Source: Fibrobacterota bacterium (GTDB lineage: Bacteria; Fibrobacterota; Fibrobacteria; UBA5070). From it: a DNA stretch of 64,000 bases. Below are positions 16,025 through 23,984 of the stretch, piece by piece (position 1 is the first letter of the stretch; each line of letters opens with the position of its first letter). Made by a program: the position numbers and the translations under genes. The DNA is taken from assembly GCA_016715065.1 (NCBI GenBank), contig JADKBN010000013.1, positions 1-64,000 of the forward strand. The letters run 5' to 3'. The notes beneath the pieces were generated by a model. The model was not told where the DNA came from. It was given only the letters and a program-made list of their open reading frames with translations, and made no database searches.

Positions 16025-17548
16025 ATGCGCGTTGGGTTCAAGGTCCTGCAGGAACGTTTTGGAATCGAATTGGTTCAGCCGCTTCGGGTGGAATCGGAGA
16101 TCGGTCCGACGCGGACTCGTGTGGAATCACCGACGGGCGTTCAAAACCGGTATCCCCCAAGCTATGCCCCCCGCGACGATTTTTCCGGCCACTTCGAATT
16201 CGCTCTGAAGTACGAAGAAATCCACCTGGAATTCCTTTCGCGACTCTTCGTGGCTTCCGGGCCAGCTCCGCTGGAGGAATGGTGCCGACGGGAGCCTTCC
16301 GGACAGTACGCTCGGCGCGCCGGGTTCCTCTATGAATGGCTGACCGGTGCGCGATTGGATGTTCCGGATCTCACCAAGGGCAATTACGTGCCGGTTCTTA
16401 CGCCGCAAGGGTACCTGACGCGGACCACGCCGATTCTCGATCGACGATGGAGGGTGGGCGACAACCTTCCCGGAACTCCCGAATTCTGTCCCATCGTACG
16501 TCGCACGAGCGCGCTGCAGGACGCGTTGCGCTTCGATCCGACCCTGGCGCTTGCCGATTTGGATCGCCGCTTCGGAGAGGAAATCCTGCTGGGAAGCTCG
16601 GGCTGGCTCACGCTGAAGGAGTCGCGCGCCAGTTTCCGAATCGAGCACGAGGAGGATCGGTCCGACCGGGTCGCCAGGTTCGCGAGCGTCATCGCCGAGC
16701 ACTGCGGCAAGATCGAAGACCCGTTGTGCGAGGCGAGCCTGAAGATCCTGCAGGAGGGGGTCTTGGGCGCGAACGCTCCTGGTCTGGGTATCCGTCGTTC
16801 GCCGGTTTTTGTCGGACAGGCGACTCTTCGCGAGGATGTCGTCCATTATGTCGGGCCGCGTTTCGAGGATGTGACGGGAATGCTCGCTGGTTTGCGGGAA
16901 GCCGAACGGTCGACCCGCGGTGCCGAGCCGGTCCTGCGCGCGGGTGTCCTTTCCTTCGGCTTCGTCTACATCCACCCGATGCGCGATGGAAACGGTCGGA
17001 TCCATCGGATTCTCATCAACGACACGCTCGTTCGCGACCGGTGCATTCCCGATGCGGTCATCCTGCCGGTATCGGCCAGCATCACCCATTCCGTGCGACT
17101 TCGCGCGGATTACGAGCGGATTCTGGAAGTGTTTTCCCGCCCCTTCCTGCGGCGCTTCGGGGCTCGTTGCCGCTTCGGAGAGATGACGACAGCTCCCGAC
17201 GGGACTCGGACCAACTTCCATTTCGACGCCTACGACGAAGCCGGACCGGCATGGCGCCACCCCGATTTGACAGAACATGCGATCTATGTCGCCCGATTGA
17301 TCGAACACACCATCCTGACGCAGATGGCCGAGGAAGCCAAGATCCTGTCGAGTTTCCGGATCGCATCGGAGCGCATGAAGGAGGTGATCGAGGTGCCGAA
17401 CGCCCAGGCCAATCGGATCATCCGTTCGCTCAAGGAAAACGATTGGATGATCACCGGAAAATTGCGCAAGGAATGCGTTTGGCTGGAAGACGAAGCGATC
17501 CGTGTGCGTTTGGTGGAGGCGGTTCGATCCGCCTTCGAGACCGAATAG
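16025..17548 (+). CDS. Large Fic-domain protein (Fic family, HPMRDGNGR motif)
   Basis: This protein has 507 residues from ATG 16025; a TTG 18 bp upstream is less likely. The Fic core is seen near residues 317-328 (HPMRDGNGRIHR), matching HxFx(D/E)GNGRxxR with Met in place of the usual Phe. The N-terminal 250 residues (PSYAPRDDFSGHFEFALKYEE, then SALQDALRFDP) resemble large Fic proteins in which the Fic fold is embedded. Near residue 425 onwards, helices (ILSSFRIASERMKEVIEVP, then NAQANRIIRSLKENDW) look like a C-terminal winged helix. Fic enzymes usually transfer AMP or another nucleotide to a target hydroxyl. No clear (S/T)xxxE(G/N) inhibitory helix was identified. Confidence 0.75.
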   Translation: MRVGFKVLQERFGIELVQPLRVESEIGPTRTRVESPTGVQNRYPPSYAPRDDFSGHFEFALKYEEIHLEFLSRLFVASGPAPLEEWCRREPSGQYARRAGFLYEWLTGARLDVPDLTKGNYVPVLTPQGYLTRTTPILDRRWRVGDNLPGTPEFCPIVRRTSALQDALRFDPTLALADLDRRFGEEILLGSSGWLTLKESRASFRIEHEEDRSDRVARFASVIAEHCGKIEDPLCEASLKILQEGVLGANAPGLGIRRSPVFVGQATLREDVVHYVGPRFEDVTGMLAGLREAERSTRGAEPVLRAGVLSFGFVYIHPMRDGNGRIHRILINDTLVRDRCIPDAVILPVSASITHSVRLRADYERILEVFSRPFLRRFGARCRFGEMTTAPDGTRTNFHFDAYDEAGPAWRHPDLTEHAIYVARLIEHTILTQMAEEAKILSSFRIASERMKEVIEVPNAQANRIIRSLKENDWMITGKLRKECVWLEDEAIRVRLVEAVRSAFETE

Positions 17549-17558
17549 CCAAATTCCG

Positions 17559-18608
17559 TCACCTCAGGTCGTACCACGCCCCGCGACCGCTTCCGTGCGG
17601 GTTCAGCGTGCCGCGCGCCACCAGGGCGCGGAAGTGTTCCTTGAGCGTGTTGCGGCTGGTGCCGGTCAGCACAGCCGCCTGGCCGATCGTGACGCGGCCA
17701 TGTTCGCGGGCGAACTCGACGATCCGAAGCGACAACGTGGGCAGCGCGGAAAGAAGGATTTTCTCCCGCTCGAGTTTCGTCTCCAGCCGCCGCACCTGCT
17801 CGGACAGCGAGGTCAGGAAAAATTCCAACCACGGCTGCCAGTTCGGCGTGTCCGTGCGGATGCTGCCCTGGGTTTGGCGCAAGGCCAGGTAGTAGGCTTC
17901 CTTGTTCTGCTCGATCACGCTTTCCAGCGAGGAATAGGTCACGTACGCGTACCCGAAGCGAAGCAGCAGCAACGTGGTGAGCACGCGGCTGAGCCGGCCA
18001 TTGCCGTCCTGGAAGGGGTGGATTTCCAGGAAGACCACCACGAAGAGCGCAACGATCAGGAGAGGGTGCAAAAGGGCCTTTTCACGCTCGCGCTCCACCC
18101 ATTGTACAAGTTCTGTCATCAGGCGGGGGGTGTCGAACGGCGATGCGGTCTGGAACACGATCCCGATCTGGGCGCCGGACTCGTCGAAGGCCGCGACGCT
18201 GTTGGAATTGGTCTTGTAGCGGCCGCGATGCCAGACGTCCTTTTCGCTGTGGCGCAAGAGGATCTGGTGCAGCTGCTGGAGGTGGTTTTCGGAAAACGGG
18301 ATGTCCTGGAAGGAGGCGAACACCAGGTCCATCAGTTCGGCGTATCCGGCCACTTCCTGCTCGTCGCGGGTCTCGAAGGTTTTGATTTGAAGGTTCGAGA
18401 GAAGTTGCTCCACCTCGCGGTCGGAAAGCCTGCTGCCCTCGATGCGGGTGGAGGACCCGATGCTCTCGATGGTGGCCACGCGACGCAAGGCCGTCAATCG
18501 GTCGGGCGCCAGTGTCCCCAAAGCGCGCCAGGCGCCCTTGAATTCGTCGATCCGGGCGATTTCCCGTAGGATCTCCGGCGTGATCTGGAGGCTCTCCGTG
18601 TGCAACAT
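17559..18608 (-). CDS. Fic-family AMP-transferase with N-terminal inhibitory helix and C-terminal HTH
   Basis: This protein has 349 residues from ATG 18608. A GTG 15 bp earlier also reads through, but it lies inside the repeat array. The order of parts is the inhibitory motif SSTRIEG near residues 50-57 ((S/T)xxxE(G/N)), the Fic motif HPFQDGNGRLSR near residues 195-206, and a C-terminal winged helix (VTIGQAAVLTGTSRNTLKEH). This is the class II Fic layout, in which the helix Glu blocks ATP binding until released. Such proteins AMPylate proteins, often themselves or topoisomerases. Six CACCCA-type repeats lie directly upstream, suggesting autoregulation by the C-terminal HTH. The gene converges with the first Fic gene, with only 10 bp between stops. 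Confidence 0.85.
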   Translation of the reverse strand: MLHTESLQITPEILREIARIDEFKGAWRALGTLAPDRLTALRRVATIESIGSSTRIEGSRLSDREVEQLLSNLQIKTFETRDEQEVAGYAELMDLVFASFQDIPFSENHLQQLHQILLRHSEKDVWHRGRYKTNSNSVAAFDESGAQIGIVFQTASPFDTPRLMTELVQWVEREREKALLHPLLIVALFVVVFLEIHPFQDGNGRLSRVLTTLLLLRFGYAYVTYSSLESVIEQNKEAYYLALRQTQGSIRTDTPNWQPWLEFFLTSLSEQVRRLETKLEREKILLSALPTLSLRIVEFAREHGRVTIGQAAVLTGTSRNTLKEHFRALVARGTLNPHGSGRGAWYDLR

Positions 18609-18678
18609 CACCCATAAATACACCCAATAACACCCAAATCAAGCAAGTATACCCATAAAATCACCCATTTGCACCCAA
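18609..18678 (-). promoter_or_regulatory. Six CACCCA-type boxes in two identical triplets before the second Fic gene
   Basis: Boxes begin at 18609, 18621, 18631, 18650, 18662 and 18672 (cacccat, cacccaa, cacccaa, tacccat, cacccat, cacccaa). The spacing 12 then 10 bp is repeated exactly, 41 bp apart. This is an ordered array, not chance enrichment, and it ends at the start codon. It is a likely multimeric operator for the Fic protein's own HTH or a neighbouring regulator. Confidence 0.6.
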
Positions 18679-18730
18679 TTAAGTGAGCTCTGTCACTCCG
18701 AGAGGCCAGTCCGCCAAGGCTGAAACGGTC

Positions 18731-19366
18731 TCAGGTGCCCAACGCCACCCTCAGGAGGGTACGCATCTTCTCCGGGCTGGAGCGATTGGGGTCGGTGAGA
18801 TAGAGCTCCCAGTGGTGGAGCCCCTCGCGGCGCTCTCCCCGCGTGGACAATTCCTGTTCCATTCGCGCGAAGGTCGCGGGTTCGTCGTCGTACGGGCCCT
18901 GGTGCAGGATTTGGGCGTAACGGCCACCCTCGCGCAAGCCCAATTGCAGCTTTTCCAGCCACGGCATCGCCACGCCATCCTTGGCGCGGGCTTTCCTGAT
19001 CGCCTTGTCCAGGAAGGTGGCGTGCAGGGAGGCGTCAAGAAATGTCGGTTGGCGGATCATGATGGTCCAGGCGAGGTCGGACTTCTTGGACGGATCGAAG
19101 CCGGTGGCTCCTTCGCGGATGGTCCATCTGCCTTGCAGAACGCCCACCACGTACGGGAACCATCCGGCGGGGGCGCCGGCTCCCTTGCCGCTCATGCGCA
19201 CCGTGTAGCTGTAGGCGTAGAGCGCTCCCACCGCTCCCGCAAAGGCTTCGCCGTTGGGGTCGCCCTCGCCCTCGATGGACGCGAACAGGCGTGGCGGGAG
19301 GTCCAGGATGTCCACTCGCGTGGCGGATCCCTTGTAGTCGAAGGGGTCGGTCTGTTTGAATTCCAT
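18731..19366 (-). CDS. GyrI-like small-molecule-binding domain protein
   Basis: This protein has 211 residues. The ATG at 19366 is preceded by a good ribosome site (aggaaag). The fold signature is that of stand-alone GyrI-like proteins: FDYKGSATRVDILDLPPRLFASIEGEGDPN near residues 8-37, then FAGAVGALYAYSYTVR, DLAWTIMIRQPTFL, QILHQGPYDDEPATFARM and HHWELYLTDPNRSSPEKMRTLLR. Such proteins often bind or hydrolyse small hydrophobic compounds and are commonly encoded next to regulators. Here it follows a WYL regulator on the same strand with an 86-bp gap, so that regulator may control it. Confidence 0.85.
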   Translation of the reverse strand: MEFKQTDPFDYKGSATRVDILDLPPRLFASIEGEGDPNGEAFAGAVGALYAYSYTVRMSGKGAGAPAGWFPYVVGVLQGRWTIREGATGFDPSKKSDLAWTIMIRQPTFLDASLHATFLDKAIRKARAKDGVAMPWLEKLQLGLREGGRYAQILHQGPYDDEPATFARMEQELSTRGERREGLHHWELYLTDPNRSSPEKMRTLLRVALGT

Positions 19367-19452
19367 GAATGGGCTTTCCTGACGAGAGGGAAGGTGGATC
19401 CGGTCGGTGGCGGAATGGAGAAAGAATGGCATTTCACGCTGACAACGGTGTG

Positions 19453-20442
19453 TCAGGGTTCTTGGGGGTTCCTGCCATAGGCGGAGTGGGCGGCTTCCAG
19501 GCGGCGGGAAACCTCTTCGCGAAGCGATGCGGGCTCCAGCACCACCACCTCGGGAGCCTGGCCGCACAGCCAGCGCAACAGCCACGCATCCACCGGCCAG
19601 TGGAGCTCGATTTCCCACGGGCCATCCGGACCCGGTTGGCTGTCGGGGTGTCCCAGATAGGCCAGCAGGTCGGGGGAAGGATCGGTCAGGCCGAGGCGTA
19701 TCGCCGGGGGCGCGGTCGAACCGTCCAGCAGGTCGAACGGGGGGAGGTCCCGCAAGCGTGCCATGCGATCAAACAGAATCTGTCCTGTCGTCCAAGAAGC
19801 GATCCTGGGAACCCGAAACACCCTGTACTGCGAGCGGACGCGACACCACGCTTGCAGGTACCAGATTCCGCCGGAGTGCACCAGCCGCAGTGGCTCGATG
19901 CTGCGATGCGTGGGAGTTCCTTCGCGGTCGCGGTAGGCGATGTCCAACACCTGCGCGCTGCGGATGGCGTGGGCGGCCACCCGCAAGAAGGGCTTGGCCG
20001 CTTCGGTGGCGGCATGGTCCCAACGGACCTCGATGGCGCCAGGGTTCGCGGGCTTCGTGGGGAGGAGACCCTCGACGAGATCCGCATCCAGCGAAAGCGC
20101 GTCGTCTCCGGAAAGTTCCGATAGGGCGCGCAGGGAATCTGACCACACACCCAAGGCGTGTTCGGAGAAGAGTTGCTGCTCCAGCCGAAATCCCTTGGCC
20201 AATCCGATGCCGCCGCCGCGACCGGGGCTGGAGACCAGCGGCATTCCCGCCGCGTCCAGCAGGGCCAGATCGCGAAAGATGGTGCGCTCGGTCACGGCAA
20301 ATCGGCGGGCCAGGTTGGCCACGGTGGTGGTGCGCCGGTACAGCAAGGTCATGGCCAAGGCCAGAAGCCGCTCCATGTGCCGCGAGGGTCCGGCCCAGGC
20401 GCGATCGGAGCGGTTCGGCAAGGAGGCGGAATGTGGATCCAT
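19453..20442 (-). CDS. WYL-domain transcriptional regulator (YafY-like)
   Basis: This protein has 329 residues from ATG 20442; a further ATG at the HTH (MERLLALAM) is possible. An N-terminal DeoR-type HTH (TVANLARRFAVTERTIFRDL) is followed by a glycine-rich wing (VSSPGRGGGIGLAKGF). The WYL core near residues 185-225 (HRSIEPLRLVHSGGIWYLQAWC) has WYL-type residues, and a C-terminal WCX-like extension ends the protein. WYL proteins sense ligands, often nucleic-acid or nucleotide signals, and frequently regulate defence genes. The gene is transcribed divergently from the third Fic gene and its leader, so it may control both directions. Confidence 0.85.
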   Translation of the reverse strand: MDPHSASLPNRSDRAWAGPSRHMERLLALAMTLLYRRTTTVANLARRFAVTERTIFRDLALLDAAGMPLVSSPGRGGGIGLAKGFRLEQQLFSEHALGVWSDSLRALSELSGDDALSLDADLVEGLLPTKPANPGAIEVRWDHAATEAAKPFLRVAAHAIRSAQVLDIAYRDREGTPTHRSIEPLRLVHSGGIWYLQAWCRVRSQYRVFRVPRIASWTTGQILFDRMARLRDLPPFDLLDGSTAPPAIRLGLTDPSPDLLAYLGHPDSQPGPDGPWEIELHWPVDAWLLRWLCGQAPEVVVLEPASLREEVSRRLEAAHSAYGRNPQEP

Positions 20443-20478
20443 GGTGGGAAGGAAATAGAACAAGTCCCGGCAAGGAGA

Positions 20479-20538
20479 ATGGATACCCCCCAAGTCACCC
20501 CCCAAGAAGCCCTGGCAAGGTTAGATTCCTTTTCATGA
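20479..20538 (+). CDS. 19-residue leader peptide translationally coupled to the third Fic gene
   Basis: The ATG at 20479 follows an aaggaga ribosome site. The frame encodes MDTPQVTPQEALARLDSFS, and its TGA overlaps the Fic ATG (ATGA at 20535-20538). The TPQVTPQ of the peptide is written with the same codons (ACC CCC CAA GTC) as the TPQVAPQVTPQV linker inside the Fic protein. This could be a coupled leader, or the remains of an older linker left by duplication. It is too short to be certain that it is translated. Confidence 0.5.
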   Translation: MDTPQVTPQEALARLDSFS

Positions 20539-21548
20539 CCTATCGTCCTCCCTACAAGCTCACCTCCGCGATGATCGGGCTTGTCGCCGAGATCGGTGAG
20601 CGCTTGGGAAGGACGCAGTCTGAGGCGGTCGCTACCGCTCCTCGATTGCGAAAGGAAAATCGCATCCGGACGATTCAGGCAACCCTGCAGATCGAGCAGA
20701 ACACGTTGTCGCTGGAACAGGTCACGGCGGTGCTGGAAGGAAAGCGAGTCAAAGGCTCTGCTCGGGAGATTCGCGAGGTCAAAAACGCCTTCGTCGCTTA
20801 TGAGCGATTGACCTCCTGGAACCCTTTCAGCCGCAAGGATCTACTCCATGGCCATGCACTCCTGATGGAGGGGCTGGTCGAGCGAGCCGGCAAACTTCGA
20901 TCCGGTGGCGTCGGTGTGGTGAAAGGTGGCCGCGTGGTCCACATGGCACCTCCTGCTGGGCGTGTGTCGGCGTTGGTGGACGATTTGTTGAGGTGGTGCG
21001 CGACCACCGACGAGCATCCACTGATCGCCAGTTGCGTCTTCCACTACGAGTTCGAGTTCATCCATCCTTTCGCCGACGGAAACGGTAGGCTGGGGCGATT
21101 GTGGCAGACCTTGATCCTTTCGAAATGGAAGCCGGCCTTCCTAGACTTCCCCTTGGAGTCGGTCGTTCGCGATCATCAGGCCGATTACTATCGGACCTTG
21201 GGCGAGTCGGACAAAGCGGGTGATTCCACGGGATTCGTGTTGTTCATGCTGGAGGCGATTCGAGAATCCCTGGCCAGCACCCCCCAAGTCGCCCCCCAAG
21301 TCACCCCCCAAGTCGAGCGGCTGCTCGAGGCGATCGGTTCGCACGAACGTTCGCGCCCCGACTTGCAGGAGCGTCTGGGTCTGGCCGATCGCAAGAGCTT
21401 TCGTGAACGGTATCTGGCGCCCGCGCTGGAGGCGGATTTGGTGGAATTCACCATCCCCGAAAAACCAAACAGCCGTCTGCAGATGTATCGCTTGACCGCC
21501 ATGGGCACGGCCTTCGCCAAGAGGAAGGCCGACGACAAGCGATCCTGA
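20535..21548 (+). CDS. Fic-family protein with TPQV-repeat linker and winged-helix C-terminus
   Basis: This protein has 337 residues from ATG 20535. N-terminal helices with NTLSLEQVTAVLEGKRV near residues 56-72 give a class II-type region. The Fic motif FIHPFADGNGRLGRLW lies near residues 174-189. A repeated linker TPQVAPQVTPQV near residues 249-260 is followed by a winged helix (LLEAIGSHERSRPDLQERLGL) that ends the protein. Fic enzymes with this linker and HTH are widely predicted regulators or effectors that modify proteins with AMP. The linker DNA consists of three exact 12-bp units, and the same unit occurs twice in the leader just upstream. The gene is divergent from the WYL regulator. 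Confidence 0.85.
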   Translation: MTYRPPYKLTSAMIGLVAEIGERLGRTQSEAVATAPRLRKENRIRTIQATLQIEQNTLSLEQVTAVLEGKRVKGSAREIREVKNAFVAYERLTSWNPFSRKDLLHGHALLMEGLVERAGKLRSGGVGVVKGGRVVHMAPPAGRVSALVDDLLRWCATTDEHPLIASCVFHYEFEFIHPFADGNGRLGRLWQTLILSKWKPAFLDFPLESVVRDHQADYYRTLGESDKAGDSTGFVLFMLEAIRESLASTPQVAPQVTPQVERLLEAIGSHERSRPDLQERLGLADRKSFRERYLAPALEADLVEFTIPEKPNSRLQMYRLTAMGTAFAKRKADDKRS

Positions 21549-21561
21549 AGAATCGGTGCCG

Positions 21562-22473
21562 CTAGAACTTCCAGCTCTTGAACAGGCGCAGACGCAGGCT
21601 CGTGAACTGGAAGGTGGTGCCCGAGGCGAAATCCAGCAGATCGGAGTCCTGGAAGGCGTGGAGACCCCATTCGCCGGAACTTGAGACAGATCCTGCCATC
21701 AGGCGCAAGTTGAACTTGGTCGCGCGTTCCATGTCCGCGGGCGGCTCGGAAAGATCGAAGGGGTAGCCGATCCCGATGCCCAGTCCTGGCGCCACGTAGA
21801 ACGTTCCCAAGGGGATGGCTGCCAGCGCACCGATCGAGGCGCTGGGGATCAGGGCGTCCAGGTCCGAGGTGGAGGAAACCGTGCGATGGGAGGCGCCCGC
21901 GGATGCGTAGACCAACCAGGCCGCTGTTTGTCGGAAAGTGCTGGGCGCCGACAGCGCGGTGAGGTCGGCGGTCCCCAGGATCTTGGCATAGACGTTGGCG
22001 GTCTGGGTGGACATCTGCAAGCTCGGGAACAACTGCGGTGCGCGCGAGGCATCCCCTTCGATGAAATAGCCTTCGTATGACTGGTAGTACAAGTCCACTC
22101 CGACCCGGGGGCGATGCCAGAAAAACTGGAGATCCCGCGATTGGGTGGAGACGGCGAATTCGTCTCTCATCCTGCCGGTCGAGTAGCCGATAGATCCGCC
22201 GATGCCTCCATACCGGAGCCCCAGTTTGAATCCTGGTGGATTGTTCGGCTCGTAGCGGACCTTTTGCGCGAGATCGCCCTGGAAGAAATCCAACCCCAAA
22301 GAGGACATTTCGATCTGCAGGGACACCTCCCAATCCCGGACCCGCGAGGTGTCGGTGGTGTTCTGCGCGTTGCCTTGTGCCACAAGGATTCCCGCGAGGA
22401 TGGCGCAATGGAGGAATCGGCCTGGCATGCGCGGCCAAAGGCGAGGAAGGCGATCAGGGAGCTCGTTGGACAT
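21562..22473 (-). CDS. DUF4421-like outer-membrane beta-barrel protein
   Basis: This protein has 303 residues from ATG 22473; a start at the signal peptide itself (MPGRFLHCAILAGILV) is equally possible. After cleavage the mature part is rich in alternating hydrophobic strands: KVRYEPNNPPGFKLGLRYGG near residues 73-92, SIGYSTGR, then many strands and a C-terminal ending SLRLRLFKSWKF with a terminal Phe, typical for barrel assembly. The YEPN...GLxxxYxxIGxSxGY pattern is that of DUF4421 proteins of Bacteroidota and relatives. The function is unknown, probably a small outer-membrane pore or structural protein. Confidence 0.65.
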   Translation of the reverse strand: MSNELPDRLPRLWPRMPGRFLHCAILAGILVAQGNAQNTTDTSRVRDWEVSLQIEMSSLGLDFFQGDLAQKVRYEPNNPPGFKLGLRYGGIGGSIGYSTGRMRDEFAVSTQSRDLQFFWHRPRVGVDLYYQSYEGYFIEGDASRAPQLFPSLQMSTQTANVYAKILGTADLTALSAPSTFRQTAAWLVYASAGASHRTVSSTSDLDALIPSASIGALAAIPLGTFYVAPGLGIGIGYPFDLSEPPADMERATKFNLRLMAGSVSSSGEWGLHAFQDSDLLDFASGTTFQFTSLRLRLFKSWKF

Positions 22474-22614
22474 GGGGTGGAATATGGTTCGCAGTCCTCG
22501 ATGCATCAAGAGGGAAGGCATCGAGGGGGCCGGTGGGCGGGAGGGAAGCCGGGAGGGAAGCTAAGTTCTGGGCATTCCCATTCAGTCGACTCCCTTCCCG
22601 AGAGGCAGATCCAC

Positions 22615-22962
22615 ATGCGCCAGTTCGCCCTGATCTTCCGGATGGACATCCTCACGCCCGACGCGCAACCTTCGCCCGAACAGATGCGCCTCTACATGGA
22701 ACAGTGGGCCGAATGGATCGAGTGGATCCGATCGCAAGGAAGATTGGAGGGCGGCAACCACTTCCATCGGAAAGGCAAGGTCCTGCGGCCCGGAGGCGTG
22801 GTGGAAAATTCGCCGTACGCCGCGGAGTCGATTTCTGTCGCCGGGTACATCGTGGTCTCCGCCAAGGACCAGCGCGATGCGGTGCGACTGGCTTCCAAAT
22901 GCCCGATCCTCTCCGGCGAGAGCACGAGCGTGGAAGTGCGCGAATTGGCGGGGCCGGGGTGA
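22615..22962 (+). CDS. YCII-related domain protein
   Basis: This protein has 115 residues from ATG 22615. It has the compact ferredoxin-like pattern of YCII/DGPF proteins: FALIFRMDILTPDAQPSPEQM, EQWAEWIEWIRSQGRLEGGN, VVENSPYAAESISVAGYIVV, and a C-terminal AVRLASKCPIL. Related small proteins are often encoded next to ECF sigma factors or act as accessory enzymes of unknown chemistry. No sigma factor is present here, so the partner is unknown. The region upstream is a divergent promoter with the DUF4421 gene. Confidence 0.8.
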   Translation: MRQFALIFRMDILTPDAQPSPEQMRLYMEQWAEWIEWIRSQGRLEGGNHFHRKGKVLRPGGVVENSPYAAESISVAGYIVVSAKDQRDAVRLASKCPILSGESTSVEVRELAGPG

Positions 22963-22982
22963 GGGGGCGGACGGAAAAGGCG

Positions 22983-23984
22983 ATGGGTAGGAGTGGAATG
23001 CACGAAGGGAAGGGACAGGTGTCCTCGAACAAAGCGTTGCGAAGGATCCTCTTGGCGCTTCTCGCAGGGGCTCTCCTGGCGGGCCTGTGGATGAGTCCCC
23101 TCGTCCGGTCGGCCTACGAAGGCTACAGGAACTCCCGACCGATCCAGGTGCGGATCACGGACAAGGAGCTGCTTGTCGATGGAGACCCGTTGTTCCCGAT
23201 CCTTTTTGATCCGCGAATCAACCAGCTCGATTATCCGGACAGCGCTTTTTCCGGATTCTTCTTGGGCAGGCTGGTGGACAGGTTGTCGGAGGATCCCCGG
23301 GGGAAGGTCCTCCTGTGGGCGGATTCCGCGACCTCCTACGCCCTCTACATGATCGTGATTCGGTCGCTGCGCGAGGCCGGAAAGCATGATTTGGTCTTGC
23401 GTAATAGCGGGCGCCCGGATGTCGCGCTTCCCATCCTGGAGCCGGGGCCGGTCTTCTTCGTGGATCTTTCCAGAGCGTTGGATTCGGCGTACGTGGTGAT
23501 CGTTGGAAGGGACTCCGTCAGTTTCCACCAGCAGAAGGAAACTCTACCACCCGTCGCCTATGCTGCGAGTTCTCCGGGGATCGCCGTGGATTCCCTGATT
23601 GGCCGGTTGGCCTCGACAGCCAGCACCCCCACGCGTTCAGCGGTGATGGTCAATCTGGAGGTGTCCAGCAGGAATTTTGGAAAGCTCCACGATCTGCTGG
23701 GTAGGATCCGGGAGGCACTGTCGATGCGTTCGGATCCCCACGGCATGCGGTTGGAACTCAACGTCCATAGCTGGCACACACGGCCGACCAAGATGATGTG
23801 CGGGCCGGAATGCCTGGGTGGCGGATGCGGTGATTCCCCTCGCGAAGAGGGCTTGTGGGGGGAGGAACCAGATTCGAGTTCCGGATACCTCGATCCCAAC
23901 GCGCCCAACCTCATCGATTCCCTCCGGGCTTTGGAGCGCGATAGCGTGTCCGCTCGGCCGGCTCACCCAGGTCGCGCGCCGTGA
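22983..23984 (+). CDS. ExbD/TolR-like membrane protein, first of a tandem pair
   Basis: This protein has 333 residues from ATG 22983; ATG 22998 is an alternative. One N-terminal membrane helix (ILLALLAGALLAGLWM) is followed by an ExbD/TolR-type periplasmic segment: IQVRITDKELLVDGDPLF, then GKVLLWADSATSYALYMIV and REAGKHDLVLR. In ExbD/TolR this module couples proton flow at ExbB/TolQ to outer-membrane work, but no ExbB/TolQ gene is present here. The C-terminus is extra and carries a Cys motif (CGPECLGGGC, spacing C-x3-C-x4-C) that is repeated in the next gene. The stop overlaps the next start (GTGA at 23981-23984). Confidence 0.6.
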   Translation: MGRSGMHEGKGQVSSNKALRRILLALLAGALLAGLWMSPLVRSAYEGYRNSRPIQVRITDKELLVDGDPLFPILFDPRINQLDYPDSAFSGFFLGRLVDRLSEDPRGKVLLWADSATSYALYMIVIRSLREAGKHDLVLRNSGRPDVALPILEPGPVFFVDLSRALDSAYVVIVGRDSVSFHQQKETLPPVAYAASSPGIAVDSLIGRLASTASTPTRSAVMVNLEVSSRNFGKLHDLLGRIREALSMRSDPHGMRLELNVHSWHTRPTKMMCGPECLGGGCGDSPREEGLWGEEPDSSSGYLDPNAPNLIDSLRALERDSVSARPAHPGRAP

